A DNA stretch of 64,000 bases from Symbiodinium natans. Taxonomy: Eukaryota; Sar; Dinophyceae; Suessiales; Symbiodiniaceae. Shown piece after piece: positions 14,101 to 45,335 of this stretch. Position 1 is the stretch's first letter, and every line of letters starts with the position of its first letter. The position numbers and the translations under genes were made by a program. Below the pieces are notes generated by a model. That model was not told where the DNA came from. It did not search any database and saw only the letters and a program-made list of their open reading frames with translations. The DNA is taken from positions 224,401-288,400 of the forward strand of contig CAJNDS010001613.1 in the NCBI GenBank assembly GCA_905221605.1. Reading direction: 5' to 3'.

Positions 14101-17100
14101 TGGAACTGGCCTGGCGTGCGGGTTTAGGGTTTAGGGTTTGGGGTTAAGGGTTTAGGGTTTAGGGTTTGGGGTTTAGGGTTTAGGGTTTAGGGCTTAGGGC
14201 TTAGGGCTTAGGGTTTAGGGTTTGGGGTTTAGGGTTTTGGGTTTAGGGCTTAGGGACCCTCAACCCAAAGCCCTAAACCAGCGCGCCTGCAGAGTCCGGA
14301 GTAGTGGCCCGGATGCCTGGTGACGTTTTCCCGGTGCCACTCCGCGACGGCCTCTGTCTCGAAAGGCTTCAGGCTAAACACGTCTATGCTTGCAGCCATG
14401 ACTTCTGCTAAAAAGAAATCAGAAAGGAACAATGGCATCAGCCTCCAAACCCTAGAACCCCCACAAAATAAGGCGAAGCTCAACACATAGGCTAGGTAAG
14501 CATGAACCCGCAGGAGACTCCAACATGTTTCCCCCAAAACTTCACCAGGGTACACGTAGTATGACTTGAGGAGTATTCCTCCCTATGCCCTAAACCCTCA
14601 ACCCAAAACCCTTAACCCTAGCCCTAAACCCTAAACCCAAAGCCATGACACAAGTGGCTTGAAAGCTTCGGGTTTAGGGGGCCTCCCTGGAAGCTAGACA
14701 GGCAGACAAGTGAGTAGAGTAGATACACACCTGCACAACTCTGCAAGCAGCGAATTATTCAGGTCTTTTTGGTACAGCCTCCTCGGAAACGACGAGAAGC
14801 AGATCCACCATGGGCCGCTTGTCAGAAGCGTACCCCTCCTTCGAGCGCTTTTGGCGACAGCAGGCGGGCCCCAAAAGGAACATGCCATGGGCATAAATAT
14901 TCGCCACATGCGATAGTTAATAGAATCAGGAGGCCCTAAACCCTGAAGGGGGAGGGGCAAAAATCCTAAACCCCAAAGGCTGAGAGTTCAGAGCAGGAAC
15001 CCCCATGTAGCAAAGGGCTTCCGAGGCTGCCTACAAGTTGCAGAAGTCCTTCAACAGCTCTAACCTCCAAGGCCTCGAGCGTTTAGGGCTTGGGGCTCAG
15101 ATCTTGAAACCCTAAACCCTAAACCCTAAACCCTAAAGCCTAGGCATGTGGCGTGGCAGCTTGCCATAATGAGAAGGCGGGCACTTCTGGGCACTAGAAC
15201 CCAGCTTTGCAGCTCGTGGCGGAGCCCGAACTCCAAAGCCCCAAAGCCTGAAAGGAGTGTTGGGTTTTAGGGGTAGTTAGGGGTTTAGGGTTTAGGGTTT
15301 AGGGTTTAGGGTTTAGGGATGTTGCCCCTTTTGCTAACAGTCCTCAATCTGGATCATATAGTACCCCCTATCCTAAGCCCTATAAAGGGCTGTCAGTAGA
15401 AGGGGAAACATCCCAACTTTTAGGGGTGGTTAGAGGTTTAGAATTGGCGTAGGGATTTAGTCTTGGGTTTAGGGCTTACTTCTGGGCATTTAGGGTTTTA
15501 GACATGTTTGTCACTAAAGGGTTAGGGTTTCTGGTCCTTACGCGTCGATCTTGATGCTCAGGATTGCGGGCTGCATTCGGCCGTGGTCCCTTGGCGCCAC
15601 TTAGGGGTTTAAATCCTGAACCCTAAACTCTTCAAACCCCCACACCCTAAACTCTAGTCCTAAACCCTAAACCCTCAAGCTCATAAACTCCATAATGCAA
15701 AAACCAACTCCCGCTCCGACTTGGGAGCTCCTGACCAGACGCTTTTGGGTTTGGGTTTAGGGTTGAGACTTCAGGGTTTATAAGGTTTAGGGTTAGGGTT
15801 TTGGGTTTTGGGTTTAGGGTTTAGGGAGCTCCTGGCGGAAGACGCCGGAGCCATAGGCCAGGCAGCACTCCAGCGGCGGGAACTGGCCGTAGTCGACCTT
15901 AGGGATCAGGGCTTTGGGGTTTAGGGTTTAGGGTTTAGGGTTTAGGGTTTAGGGTTTAGGGTTTAGGGTTTAGGGTTTAGGGTTTAGGGTTTAGGGTTTA
16001 GGGTTTAGGGTTTAGGGTTTAGGGTTTAGGGTTTAGGGTTTAGGGTTTAGGGAGGCTTAGGGTTTAGGAGGTTTAGGGTTCAGGCTCCAGGGTTGATGGT
16101 TGTGGGGTTTAGGTTACAGGGACTTCGGGTTTTTACTGTAGGGTTCAAGGATTTGGGGATTTGGGGGTTAGGGTTCCGGGATATAGGGTTTGGGGACTTC
16201 GACTTGGGTTTTAGGCGTTTAGGGATGTGTTCAGGATGTAGGGTTTGGGGACTTAGGCGCGTCAAATATGACCCTCTGAAACCCAATGGAAAACGTAACA
16301 TATCCCAAAGGCCTACCTAGGCGTTCAGGGCCTTGAGAAAGATCAAGGCGTCTCACGGTTTAAGATTTTGAGGGGCTTGAGGGTACACAGGCTACTTTAG
16401 GGCTTTAACTTGGGGGTTTAAGGGTACGAGGGTTTAGGGTTTAGGGTTTAGGGTTTAGGGTTTAGGGTTTAGGGTTTAGGGTTTAGGGTTTAGGGTTTAG
16501 GGTTTAGGGTTTAGGTTTCAGGGTTGAGGGTTTAGGTTTTAGGGTTGAGAGTTTAGGGTTTAGGGTTTAGGGTTTAGGGTTCGTCGAGGAGGCTCTCAAC
16601 CTCCCGCAGCAAGCCAGGGCAGCGGCACCCAGACTTCAGAGTCGCTCTTTCAAGACAGCAATCTCCCAGTGTGGGCTTGACATAGAGGCGCTGCCGTCTC
16701 CCTAAACCCTAAACCCTAAACCCGAAACCCTAAACCCGTCTCCACGGCCCTGCGATCCTCAGCCAGACCAGGCCGCCCTCTGCAAGTTTTCAATCCCAGC
16801 CTTCTCGACGGGGACAAATCTCCTGGATGAGGCCGGAGAACATACCTCTTGAAATTTGCAAGAGACCCCCCCTGTGGCCGCAGGGTTCTTCTGGTAGTAC
16901 GCAATGTGGCTCTCCACCCGTCGCTTATACTTCTGCGGAAGAGTCCCTTGCGCGACGAGGCTTGGCAATGCTGGAACCTATGGGGGCCCGGAAAGAACTG
17001 CCGGAATCCTCCTGCAAGGAGAAACCCTAAACCCTAAACCCTAAACCCTAAACCCTAAACCCTAAACCCTAAACCCTAAACTGCTGGGCTTAGGGTTTTG

Positions 17101-17143
17101 CAGCCCCGGACACGTTCAGATCCCAAGCTGCGGGCTCAGCCAT
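2147..17143 (-). CDS. TAM41: TAM41 / TAMM41-like mitochondrial CDP-diacylglycerol synthase, multi-exon, 3' end missing
   Basis: TAM41 makes CDP-diacylglycerol for cardiolipin at the mitochondrial inner membrane. Proposed exons in order of translation: 17143-17114 (ATG, tentative), 16932-16846, 16690-16586, 15897-15832, 14847-14779, 14351-14287, 12361-12300, 10688-10602, 7764-7685, 6408-6320, 5662-5585, 3816-3757, 2737-2704, 2223-2147. Family hallmarks seen in order are FPPLECCLAYGSGVFRQ, RPMVDLLLVVSEE, AEWHRENVTRHPGHYS, KYGVITMQDLL..WSSLYIAGR, MQKPYR, VVELSYLGDIRVGLAENPRK, VQNIVEAQRLA and ELLWSIYKPLALEMDVD. Junction phases agree throughout except between 12300 and 10688. There a small exon (length 3n+1) that should carry the usual VYFN motif was not found. 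Donors are mixed GT, GC and GA; acceptors are AG. The first three exons are N-terminal to the conserved domain and less sure. The C-terminal part should lie left of 2147 and is not visible. Introns are almost wholly telomere-like repeat. Confidence 0.87.
3839..4225. repeat. AAGGGTT variant array (TAAAGGGT)
   Basis: Nearly 400 bp of AAGGGTTA/AAAGGGTT units of 7-9 bp with occasional GAGGGTTA. This variant is not seen at such density elsewhere, so it points to local amplification. Confidence 0.9.
4400..5010. other. Non-repeat tract within a TAM41 intron
   Basis: Two unique blocks (4400-4757 and 4770-5025) are separated by a short telomere-like run. Short frames are open on both strands (about 70 codons at 4541-4759 plus and 4663-4448 minus), but neither carries a motif nor joins in phase to TAM41. 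I see no supported gene. Confidence 0.4.
6855..6952. repeat. Three tandem copies of a ~32-bp unit
   Basis: The unit is roughly TTTTCACAAGCCACGGTTCC followed by TGCCCAG and 4-5 variable bases. It begins at about 6856 (partial first copy), 6888 and 6920. It lies in a 290-bp non-repeat block inside a TAM41 intron. Confidence 0.8.
8385..10185. other. 1.8-kb non-repeat island inside a TAM41 intron, with an unassigned minus-strand frame
   Basis: This is the longest stretch free of telomere-like repeats. It lies between the TAM41 exons at 10602 and 7764. A minus-strand frame at about 10035-9743 reads WKYDNVCLVDALRALGVKL and then ..FKAYAGGNAF. It recalls the helix after the substrate loop of EPSP synthase, but this is too short to claim. 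At 8785-9300 several overlapping frames are open on both strands in GC-rich DNA, so none is convincing. It could be a captured gene fragment or an old retroelement. Confidence 0.4.
13119..13385. repeat. TTTATAGGG 9-mer array
   Basis: About 28 near-perfect copies of GGGTTTATA, a telomere-like unit with TA inserted. It encodes only a repetitive Gly-Phe-Ile or Tyr-Arg-Val peptide and is not a gene. Confidence 0.95.
15319..15416. mobile_element. Inverted-repeat element C, copy
   Basis: GATGTTGCCCCTTTTGCTAA to GAAGGGGAAACATCCCAAC, in a TAM41 intron. The core has ATAGTACCCCCTAT. Confidence 0.65.
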
Positions 17144-17439
17144 CTTGAAAGATGCAAGCAGAGGGCTGAACTCTGGGTTTAGGGTTTAGGGTTTAGGGTT
17201 TAGGGTTTAGGGTTTAGGGTTTAGGGTTTAGGGTTTAGGGTTTAGGGTTTAGGGTTTAGGGTCTCGGGTTTAGGGTTTAGGGTTTAGGGTTTAGGGTTTA
17301 GGATTTAGGGCTTTGGGTTAAGGGTTCGGAGTTGCGCCTGGTTTACGTAGGCAGTAGGGTTCTAGGGTCTGAGGGTCTTAGGGTGTTCGGGCGTGAGGGG
17401 GTTTAGTGTGTGAGGCTTTGAGGGTGTGTGGTTTCAGGC

Positions 17440-17639
17440 TTAGGGCTTCAAGGAGGACAAGGCAACTTGGGGGATTGTTGCTTCGCTGCTTGTTGCACAT
17501 GCATGTTGCCTGTCTCTGGGTCATATGTGAATGTCAGTGCCGATGTCTATGTCTTTGTCTTTGTCTGTGTCTATGACTGTCTTCATGCATGTGTAACAGT
17601 GTGAGTGTGTGTGTGTGTGTGCATGTATTAGCAAATCTA
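17440..17639. other. Non-repeat tract downstream of an unrecognised gene, with short TCTTTG and GT microsatellites
   Basis: This tract follows the TAG at 17640 in the sense direction, so it is the presumptive 3' flank. It holds a degenerate 6-bp run (TCTTTG/TCTATG) and a GT run (17601-17625). No polyadenylation signal is recognisable. Confidence 0.5.
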
Positions 17640-19480
17640 CTAGATAGCACGCACTTTGTATGTCTTCTCAAAGAATTCGAGCGGCGAGACATCCAGAGGC
17701 TTACGCGCCTGACCCTTCCTTCATTTCCGGAGATCGGCACCCCTAAACCCTAAACCCTAACCCTAAACCCTAAACCCTAAACCCTGAACCCTAAACCCTT
17801 CAAGGGCCCCCTTTGAAATTCTACGGATCATGGTTTTGGGCCCCCCCAAACTGGGGCCCCTTAGTTTTCACGGGCCTTCTCAGGGTTTGGGCTTTGTGTA
17901 CACCTCAGCCATGGAACCACTGTAAGGGGCACGCGAATCTAAATCGTGACTACTACCCAAGCTGTAAAACCGAAAGCCAAGGGTCTGGAAAGTTGCTTTA
18001 GACTTTAAGCTTTAGGGTTTAGGGTTTAGGGCTTGGGGTTTAGGCTTTAGGGTTTCGGATTTGGGGTTTGGGGTTTAGGCATTAGAGTTTAGGGTTTGGG
18101 GTTTGGGGTTTGGGGTTTAGGGTTTAGAGCCGTTTAGAGTGTTGCAAGCCCCAAATCCTTGCCAACTTCTTGCTTTTAATGTCCTTCCTCTGGCAGCTTT
18201 TTGTGTTGCAGGTTGTGAGGGAGGGGGGGCGGGGGAGCAGGGGCGGTTGTGCTTTTCAGTCATTCGCTGCCCCTTCAGAAGAACAACCCCTCTCAGAATG
18301 CATTTCTCTTCTAGTGTTCCTTTATCTTCAAAAGATGTAGGGTATAGGGCTTTGAGCTCAGATATGGGATTCTTCAGCCGGGCGGGGAACCCTAAACCTA
18401 AGCCCTAAATCCTAAAACCCTAAACCCTAAACCCTAAACCCTAAACCCTAAACCCTAAACCCTAAAGCCTAAACCCTAAGCCCTGTTTTGGTTTCAGGTG
18501 CAGCCCAGGCGATTCTTGTGCTGAAGCGCAAATCACTTCGAAGAGACCGGGCAGCAGCGGATGCAATGGTTGATGCATGAAAGCAGGGTTTAGGGTTCAG
18601 GGTTTAGGGTTTAGGGTTTGGGGTTTAGGGTTCAGGGTTTTAGGGAATCAAAATGAAAGCCTGAGAAGTGCAAAACGACATCAAAAGAAGAATAACAAGC
18701 AGATTTTTTGGGTTGAAGGCTTAGGGTTTAGGGTACACTGCTGACGACTATGAATTCCTTCTTGTCATAGTGATAAATAGTCGTAAAACCGAAACAAAAG
18801 CATAAATAGTGAGAATGATCGAGCAGACCTTGAGATCCCCCATAGATTTGTCAAGATTCGGGATGAGGAAATGAGAAAGGCTCAACCCTTTCAAAGGGGA
18901 GCACATCGGCTTGTTAAGGATACTCTGGGGTTTTGCTGTTTAGGGTTTAGGGCCTAGGGTTTAGGGTTTAGGGTTTAGGGTTTAGGGCATTCAGGACTAA
19001 GGCTTCGAGGCTTTGAGGGTGGTATCGCATCCGTCAGACTGCAGCCCTGGCTCCCTTGCCAGCACACTGCCGGTCGCCTGCTCAAACGCTGCGCCCACAG
19101 AAACAATGTGACTCTTTAGGGTTTAGGGTTTAGGGTTTGGGGTTTAGGGTTTAGGGTTTAGGGTTTAGGTTGAGGGTTGAGGGTTGAGGGTTTAGGGTTT
19201 AGGGTTTAGGGTTTAGGGTTTAGGGTTTAGGGTTTAGGGTTTGGGGTTTAGGGTTTAGGGTTTAGGGTTTAGTAAGGGGGTTGAGGGTTTAGGGTTTAGG
19301 CTTGTATCCTTACAGAAGAATCCAAAGGCCTGCAACCCTAAACCACGTTTTGGCAGGCAGCCGGGTGCACTCTGTCGACGCTGGGGGCGATCTGGCTGTG
19401 ACATACGTGGCCAGACCACTGAAACTGTACCTAGAAAACATCAAAAGAACCCTAAACCCTGAACCCTAAGCCCTAAACCC
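17640..19480 (-). CDS. Unrecognised gene, last exon secure, upstream exons tentative
   Basis: The last exon is 17708-17640. It follows an AG acceptor and reads ARKPLDVSPLEFFEKTYKVR plus Ala-Ile, then TAG. A phase-compatible upstream exon may lie near 19088-19054 (FEQATGSVLAR, GA donor). A further open island at about 19418-19345 could read WSGHVCHSQIAPSVDR on this strand. The protein is probably short. I do not recognise the family. It sits between the ETFA stop (20091) and the TAM41 start region (17143), so it fits the head-to-tail order. Confidence 0.45.
18498..18583 (+). other. Exon-like island of uncertain strand
   Basis: On the plus strand a pyrimidine-rich AG acceptor (TTTTGGTTTCAG) precedes an open frame reading AAQAILVLKRKSLRRDRAAA and then DAMVDA, ending at GC or TGA. 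The Leu-Lys-Arg-Lys stretch resembles the SNF7/CHMP helix, but the match is short. All three minus-strand frames are also largely open. It may belong to the unrecognised minus-strand gene around it. Confidence 0.25.
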
Positions 19481-19823
19481 TAAACCCTAAACTTCACCAA
19501 GATTCCGAAACCATGCCTCAATGTCGAAATCTCCTGCCAAAACCGCCGTTGGGCAAGGAACCCCCAAACCACGATATTCAGATCAATCCCAAAATGCTGG
19601 AACCGAGAAACTCGGAAAATGTTTAGGAATTAGTGTTTAGTGTTTATAAACCCTGTAAACGACTCAGCCACTTAAACCTTGACAAACGCTATGCTATGAA
19701 CTGTACATGGTTCCTTTCCCCTTCTGCTCTTTCTCAACCTGAATCCCTCTCTGTAAGCCTAAACCCAAAACCTTAAACCCCAAACCCCACAACCCAAAGC
19801 CTAGAACTGCCTAGAACCTAAAA

Positions 19824-20090
19824 CTCTGCTGATCCAGATCTTCTCCCAAAAGCCCTGAACCCCAAAAACCCTAGACCCTAAACCCTAAACCCTAAACCCT
19901 AAACCCTAAACCCTAAAACCTAAACCCTAAACCCTAAACCCTGAACCCCAAAACCCAAAACCTCGAGCCTCAGTCTGCTGATTCAGATCTTCTCCCTAAA
20001 GCCCTAAACCCCAAAAACCCTAAACCCTAAACCCTAAACCCTAAACCCTAAACCCTAAACCCTAAACCCTAAACCCTACACTCTGCCGAC

Positions 20091-20103
<13 letters not shown>
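19824..20103. repeat. Three tandem copies of the ETFA stop-codon segment with telomere-like spacers
   Basis: The 23-bp segment covering the ETFA stop (20081-20103, with CAGATCTTCTCC) recurs in slightly mutated form at 19824-19846 and 19973-19995. CCCTAAA repeats fill each interval. The copies lie just past the stop codon, so they would fall in the 3' untranslated region or beyond. The arrangement looks like duplication of an exon end together with its adjoining repeat. Confidence 0.8.
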
Positions 20104-40986
<20,883 letters not shown>

Positions 40987-41517
40987 CGCCTTCTGCACGT
41001 CGAGGGGTTTGGGGTTTAGGGTTTGGGTTTAGGGTTTAGGGTTTGGGTTTAGGGTTTAGGGTTTAGGATTTTCGGGCGACAGCTTATGTCTAAGAGTCAC
41101 CTTTTGAGGCCGATACTGCATACACCCTACACGCTGGCCGCAAGAAATCACAAACCCGGAAAATGGCTGCCTGTCGTGTTCAGGTTTAAGTTTCTGTGTT
41201 GCTGGCTTTTAATTATGGGCTTTGTCACAGGGTGTTTCTTGTGCGAGACCTGACCGGACCAGAGGAGTACAATCTTTGGGAGCCCCACACGAAGCCACAC
41301 ATGCATGCTGCCACGAACACAAGCCAGAAGAAGCATCGATGTGCGTGCGGATGACTGTGGGCCTCTGCGACAAACCGGCTGCGAAATGGCGTCAAGCTGA
41401 GCCAGCAGCAAATTGTCGTCACAAGTCAGCAATCTTAGGGTAGGTCCATGGTCTATTCACATGGGCCCTTCATTGGGGAACCCTTATATACCCAACAACA
41501 GCAACCCATGACGGCGG
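40987..41517. other. Non-repeat interval between ETFA and the gene upstream of it
   Basis: Between the stop of the upstream gene (41518) and the ETFA start (40986), roughly 41085-41445 is ordinary unique sequence without telomere-like repeats. It should hold the 3' end of one transcript and the 5' end and trans-splice acceptor of the next. CAG (minus strand) at 40995-40993 lies 6 bases before the ATG. No TATA-like or polyadenylation motif stands out. Confidence 0.45.
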
Positions 41518-42598
41518 CTACCTGGACGCTTCCACCCCTTTGAGAGTTTTCGAGGACCCATTTAAAGAACCGCGACTGGTGAAGATGGGGCCTTGGCGAA
41601 TATGGGTTTAGGGTTTAGGTTTTAGGGTTTACGGTTTAGGGTCTAGGGTTTAGGTTTAAGGTTTAGGGTTTAGAGTTCAGGGGCCATAGAAGGAGCATAT
41701 GCTGAAGACGAGCCTCTTGGCCGCTGTAACCTAGGAACAAAAAGGCTACCCTTTTTGGCTTTAAGGGGATTATAAGTGAACCCCAACCTTAAAAAAGAAA
41801 AAAGGGCCTACTCCCGGTCCTAGGAGGTTGGGTTCTTCCGAGATCTATGTGGTTTCAGGGCATAGGGTTTCGGGTTTAGGGTTTAGGGTTTAGGGTTTAG
41901 GGTTTAGGGCTCAGGGCTTAGGGTTTAGGGCTTAGGGTTTCCCACAGCCTAATACAAACAAACTCCGCAAAAGCCCAATAGCCCTACACCCAAATCCCCC
42001 AAAAAAGTCTCAACCCTACACACTAACCCTACACCCTACACCCTAAGCCCTAAACCCTAAACCCTAAACCCTAAACCCTAAACCCTAAACCCTACACCCT
42101 AACTGTGTTAAGTTTTCAAACCCTAAACCCCAAAACCGTCAATCCTTTAGGTCTCAAACCTCAACCTCTAGGGGTTGCACCTTGGATTCGTAAGCCTGCA
42201 CCCCTGGGTTTTGGAGGGCCCTTTTTAAAGATCCTTAAGGGGTTTAGGGTTTAGGGTTTAGGGTTTAGGGTTTAGGGTTTAGGGTTTAGGGTTTAGGGTT
42301 TAGGGTTTAGGGTTTAGGGTTTAGGGTTAAAATTGGAGCATGTTGAGGGGAACCTTTTGGGGTACAAACCTTAGGGCTGCGAGTCTTTAACCCCTTGAAA
42401 ACCCACAGGCCCCAAACTCCTCAACCTTTGAAGCTCCAAGCCCTGAACCCTGAACCCTAAACCCTAAACCCTAAACCTTAAACCCTAAACCCTAAACCCT
42501 AAACCTTGGGCCGCCCCCTTTTTTGGCATCGCAGGCTCCCCGCAATGCTCTCCCGCGCGCTGTGGTCGAGCTTGGCCCCTCCCAGAACTCCTCACAGC
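41518..42598 (-). CDS. Unrecognised gene, last three exons
   Basis: Three exons join with compatible phase. They are 42598-42537 (CEEFWEGPSSTTARGRALRG), 41715-41685 (RLVFSICSFYG) and 41591-41518 (PIFTSRGSLNGSSKTLKGVE plus ASR, then TAG). Donors after the first two are GC and the acceptors are AG. The start is not found; it should lie between 42598 and the stop of the next gene at 42964. No family recognised. Confidence 0.5.
41722..41832. mobile_element. Inverted-repeat element D, copy
   Basis: TAACCTAGGAACAAAAAGGC to AAAAAAGGGCCTACTCCCGG then TCCTAGGA. The two CCTAGGA-type tips mirror each other. Confidence 0.55.
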
Positions 42599-42963
42599 CT
42601 GCGCCCCAAATAAGGTTGAGGGTTTGGGGTTTTAGGGTTTTGGGTTTTAGGGTTTCGGGTTGAGGGGTTTAGGGTGGAAAAGGCTAGGGTTTAGGGTTTA
42701 AGTTCCAAAAAACAGGAAAAGCACAATGGCGCTAAGTCTTCGAAACTAGGGCTCCACGCTGACTAACTGACCTACGCTCCCACGAACGTGAGTCTCGCAG
42801 CCCCCCGTTGCGCTGCGGCTGGCCCAAAAAAAACACTGAGATCAGTGTTCCGGCTCGTGCGTGTGCGAGCACACACGCTAAGAACCAGCAAGACACACTG
42901 ATGGCTTCGCATCGTTAACCCTAGACCCTAAACCCTATACCCTATACCCTAAACCGCTTCTCC

Positions 42964-45303
42964 TCACTTGCGGAGACCAGCAACACGCAGCGCGCTGCGC
43001 TCCTCGCCGGGTGAAGGTTTTCGAGGGTTCTTGGGGTTGGGCTGCTTCCCCCGCTATACTAACAGTCCTTCCAATAGGGACTATAGTACCCCCTAATGTA
43101 GTAATCCCTACTAAGGGCCCCAATCCCTACTAAGGGCCCTCCCTATACTAACAGTCCTTCTAAGAGGGACTATCGTAGCCCCTATTATAATCCCTAGTAA
43201 GGGCCGTTAGTATTAGGGAGAACATGCCAAGTTGTCAGGGTTGTTGGGGTTTCTTGCTTCATGTTCAGGCCTTAGGGTCTGGAGAAGCTTGGGGCTCTTG
43301 GCTTTGGGGCTAAGGGGTGGTTTCGGACTCGCCCTGAGCCCTAAGCCGCTTCGGGTGTGGGCTGTTTAGGCTCTTCATGGGCCTCAGGCAATCACAGGCC
43401 TAAACACCCCCAGCACAGGGAGGCGGCTTTTGGGGTTTACATAGGCCCCCAGCCCCCAGCAACCTGCAAGGCACGCTACATACTCCCAAGAAGGCCCAGT
43501 CACGCCCATTTAGCAACAAGGGTAAGGAAAAGTGCAACTTCTTTGTTAGGTGACCTCAGAATCTTCTCGGAGGAATCAGAAATCACACGAACAATCAGGT
43601 TTTGGCCTCTTGTCGGGCTCAGGGCTTGGGGTTTAGGGCTTCGGTTTAGGATTCAGGGTTCTGGTTGAACCTAAACCTTAAACCCTAAACCCGAAACCCT
43701 AAACCCTAAACCCTAAACCCTAAACCCTGGGATTCGGTCCTCTTCCAGCTCCCGGATCTTCGTCTTCAAGGCCTGGCGCACCTTTTCACTGCCTGGGGAA
43801 GGAGGGAGGGGCGCAAGGGAAGGTGCAAGCCCCCCAAACCCGAAACCCTACCCTGAACGGGCCCAGCTCAGGGGGTCTCAGGCGGGTCCGAGGAGGCACC
43901 CTAAAACGTAAACCCTAAAACCCCTAGACCCTAAACCCTAAATTGCAGGGGGTCCCAGGCGGGTCCTAGAGGGGTTTCACGGGGAGGGCTTAGAGTTTAG
44001 GTCTCACCCAAGCCCATGTCCAGACCCCCTCCCCCAAGCCCAAAAACCGAAAACACTGAACTGTACAGGCCTGAATCTTGCGGAACCCTAGGCTCAATCC
44101 TTGACCCCAGTTCCTAGGCCCTGAACCCTAAACCCTGAACCCTAAACCCTAAACCCTAAACCCTAAACCACAAGAGCGCCTGGGCCGAGGCAGGCGAGGA
44201 AGTTGCCGCCCTCGGGGACCTGCCACTTCGATCGGGGAGTTTAGAGTAGAAGCCCAAGCATGAAAGTTTAAGGTGCAGGGTTTAGGGTTAAGGGTTAAGG
44301 GTTTAGGATTTAAGGTTTAAGGTTTAATGTTCTACCTGTTTTTGTGAGGCCCCCTCTATTAAGTCAATTTGGCTGGGTGTCCTGACTGTTTGGGGGTGCA
44401 GACCAGGTCCCCCTGTAAAGTCGGTTCCCGAAAGCCGGCATTTGTTTCAGGAGTTTTATAGGGCTTGTTTCGGCCCCGAGGCTCCGAATTTGGATGCCTT
44501 GGTCTCTTGGCATAAAACCGGGCCTTGCGATGTTTAAAGCCGAGCCTTGCGATTTTAAAGGCCAACCTCATGCATTCCAACCGGCCCGAAACCATTTAAT
44601 TCCCTTTAAGAAACCATTGATCCTTTTTAAACTCATATAAACTCAGCCCTTTTGAATTCATCTGAAGCCCTTTTAAATTCATAAAGCGCATCCCTTTTAA
44701 ATTCACATGGATCCCTTTTAAATTCATAAGCTCATCCCTGCGGTGACTCGGAAGGACGACGGCTGCATCGCTGACAGTGGAGCGTGCAGGGTTTGCGATG
44801 GACTTGGTGAAGGATCAGTTCGGTGCCGCAATGGGTTGGGGGCTGGAAGCAGTTTATCGGCAAGGAGCGCAAGGAAGATTGGAGCAAGATTGCGCTTGGA
44901 CCAGGGGAGTCCCAGCAGTTGCTGCAAAACTCGCGCTCGCCCGACAGTGTTGTTTGGAGTGGAGTCTTGCAAGTCAAGGCCAAGGGAGTGTAGATGGAAG
45001 GAAACACATCCGTTTGTGACCTTGATTGCAAGACTGGCAGCCCTGAGGCCAGTGCGTCACATGTGTAGAGGCAGCCTTGTTATGTGGCCGTGCTCGCCTG
45101 TGCGGGCGGGCAAAGTGCCCAGGCCTAAGGTTTTCACATAGGGTTTAGGGTTTAGGGGTTTTAGGTTCAGGGTTTAAGGTCCAGGGTTTTGGCTTAGGCT
45201 GTGCTTTCTGGGTTTAGGGCTTGAAGTATGGAGGCCCTTAGCTTGGCGCCCATAAACTTAGGGTTATATACCCAATGCAGACCTTGAAGGCTTCCTAAGA
45301 TTC

Positions 45304-45335
<32 letters not shown>

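Noticed and set aside
15535-15600. Possible last exon (PAILSIKIDA then TAA)
   Set aside because: It lies between two TAM41 exons that join well without it (15832 to 14847). The TAA is more likely part of a fortuitous GTAAGG.
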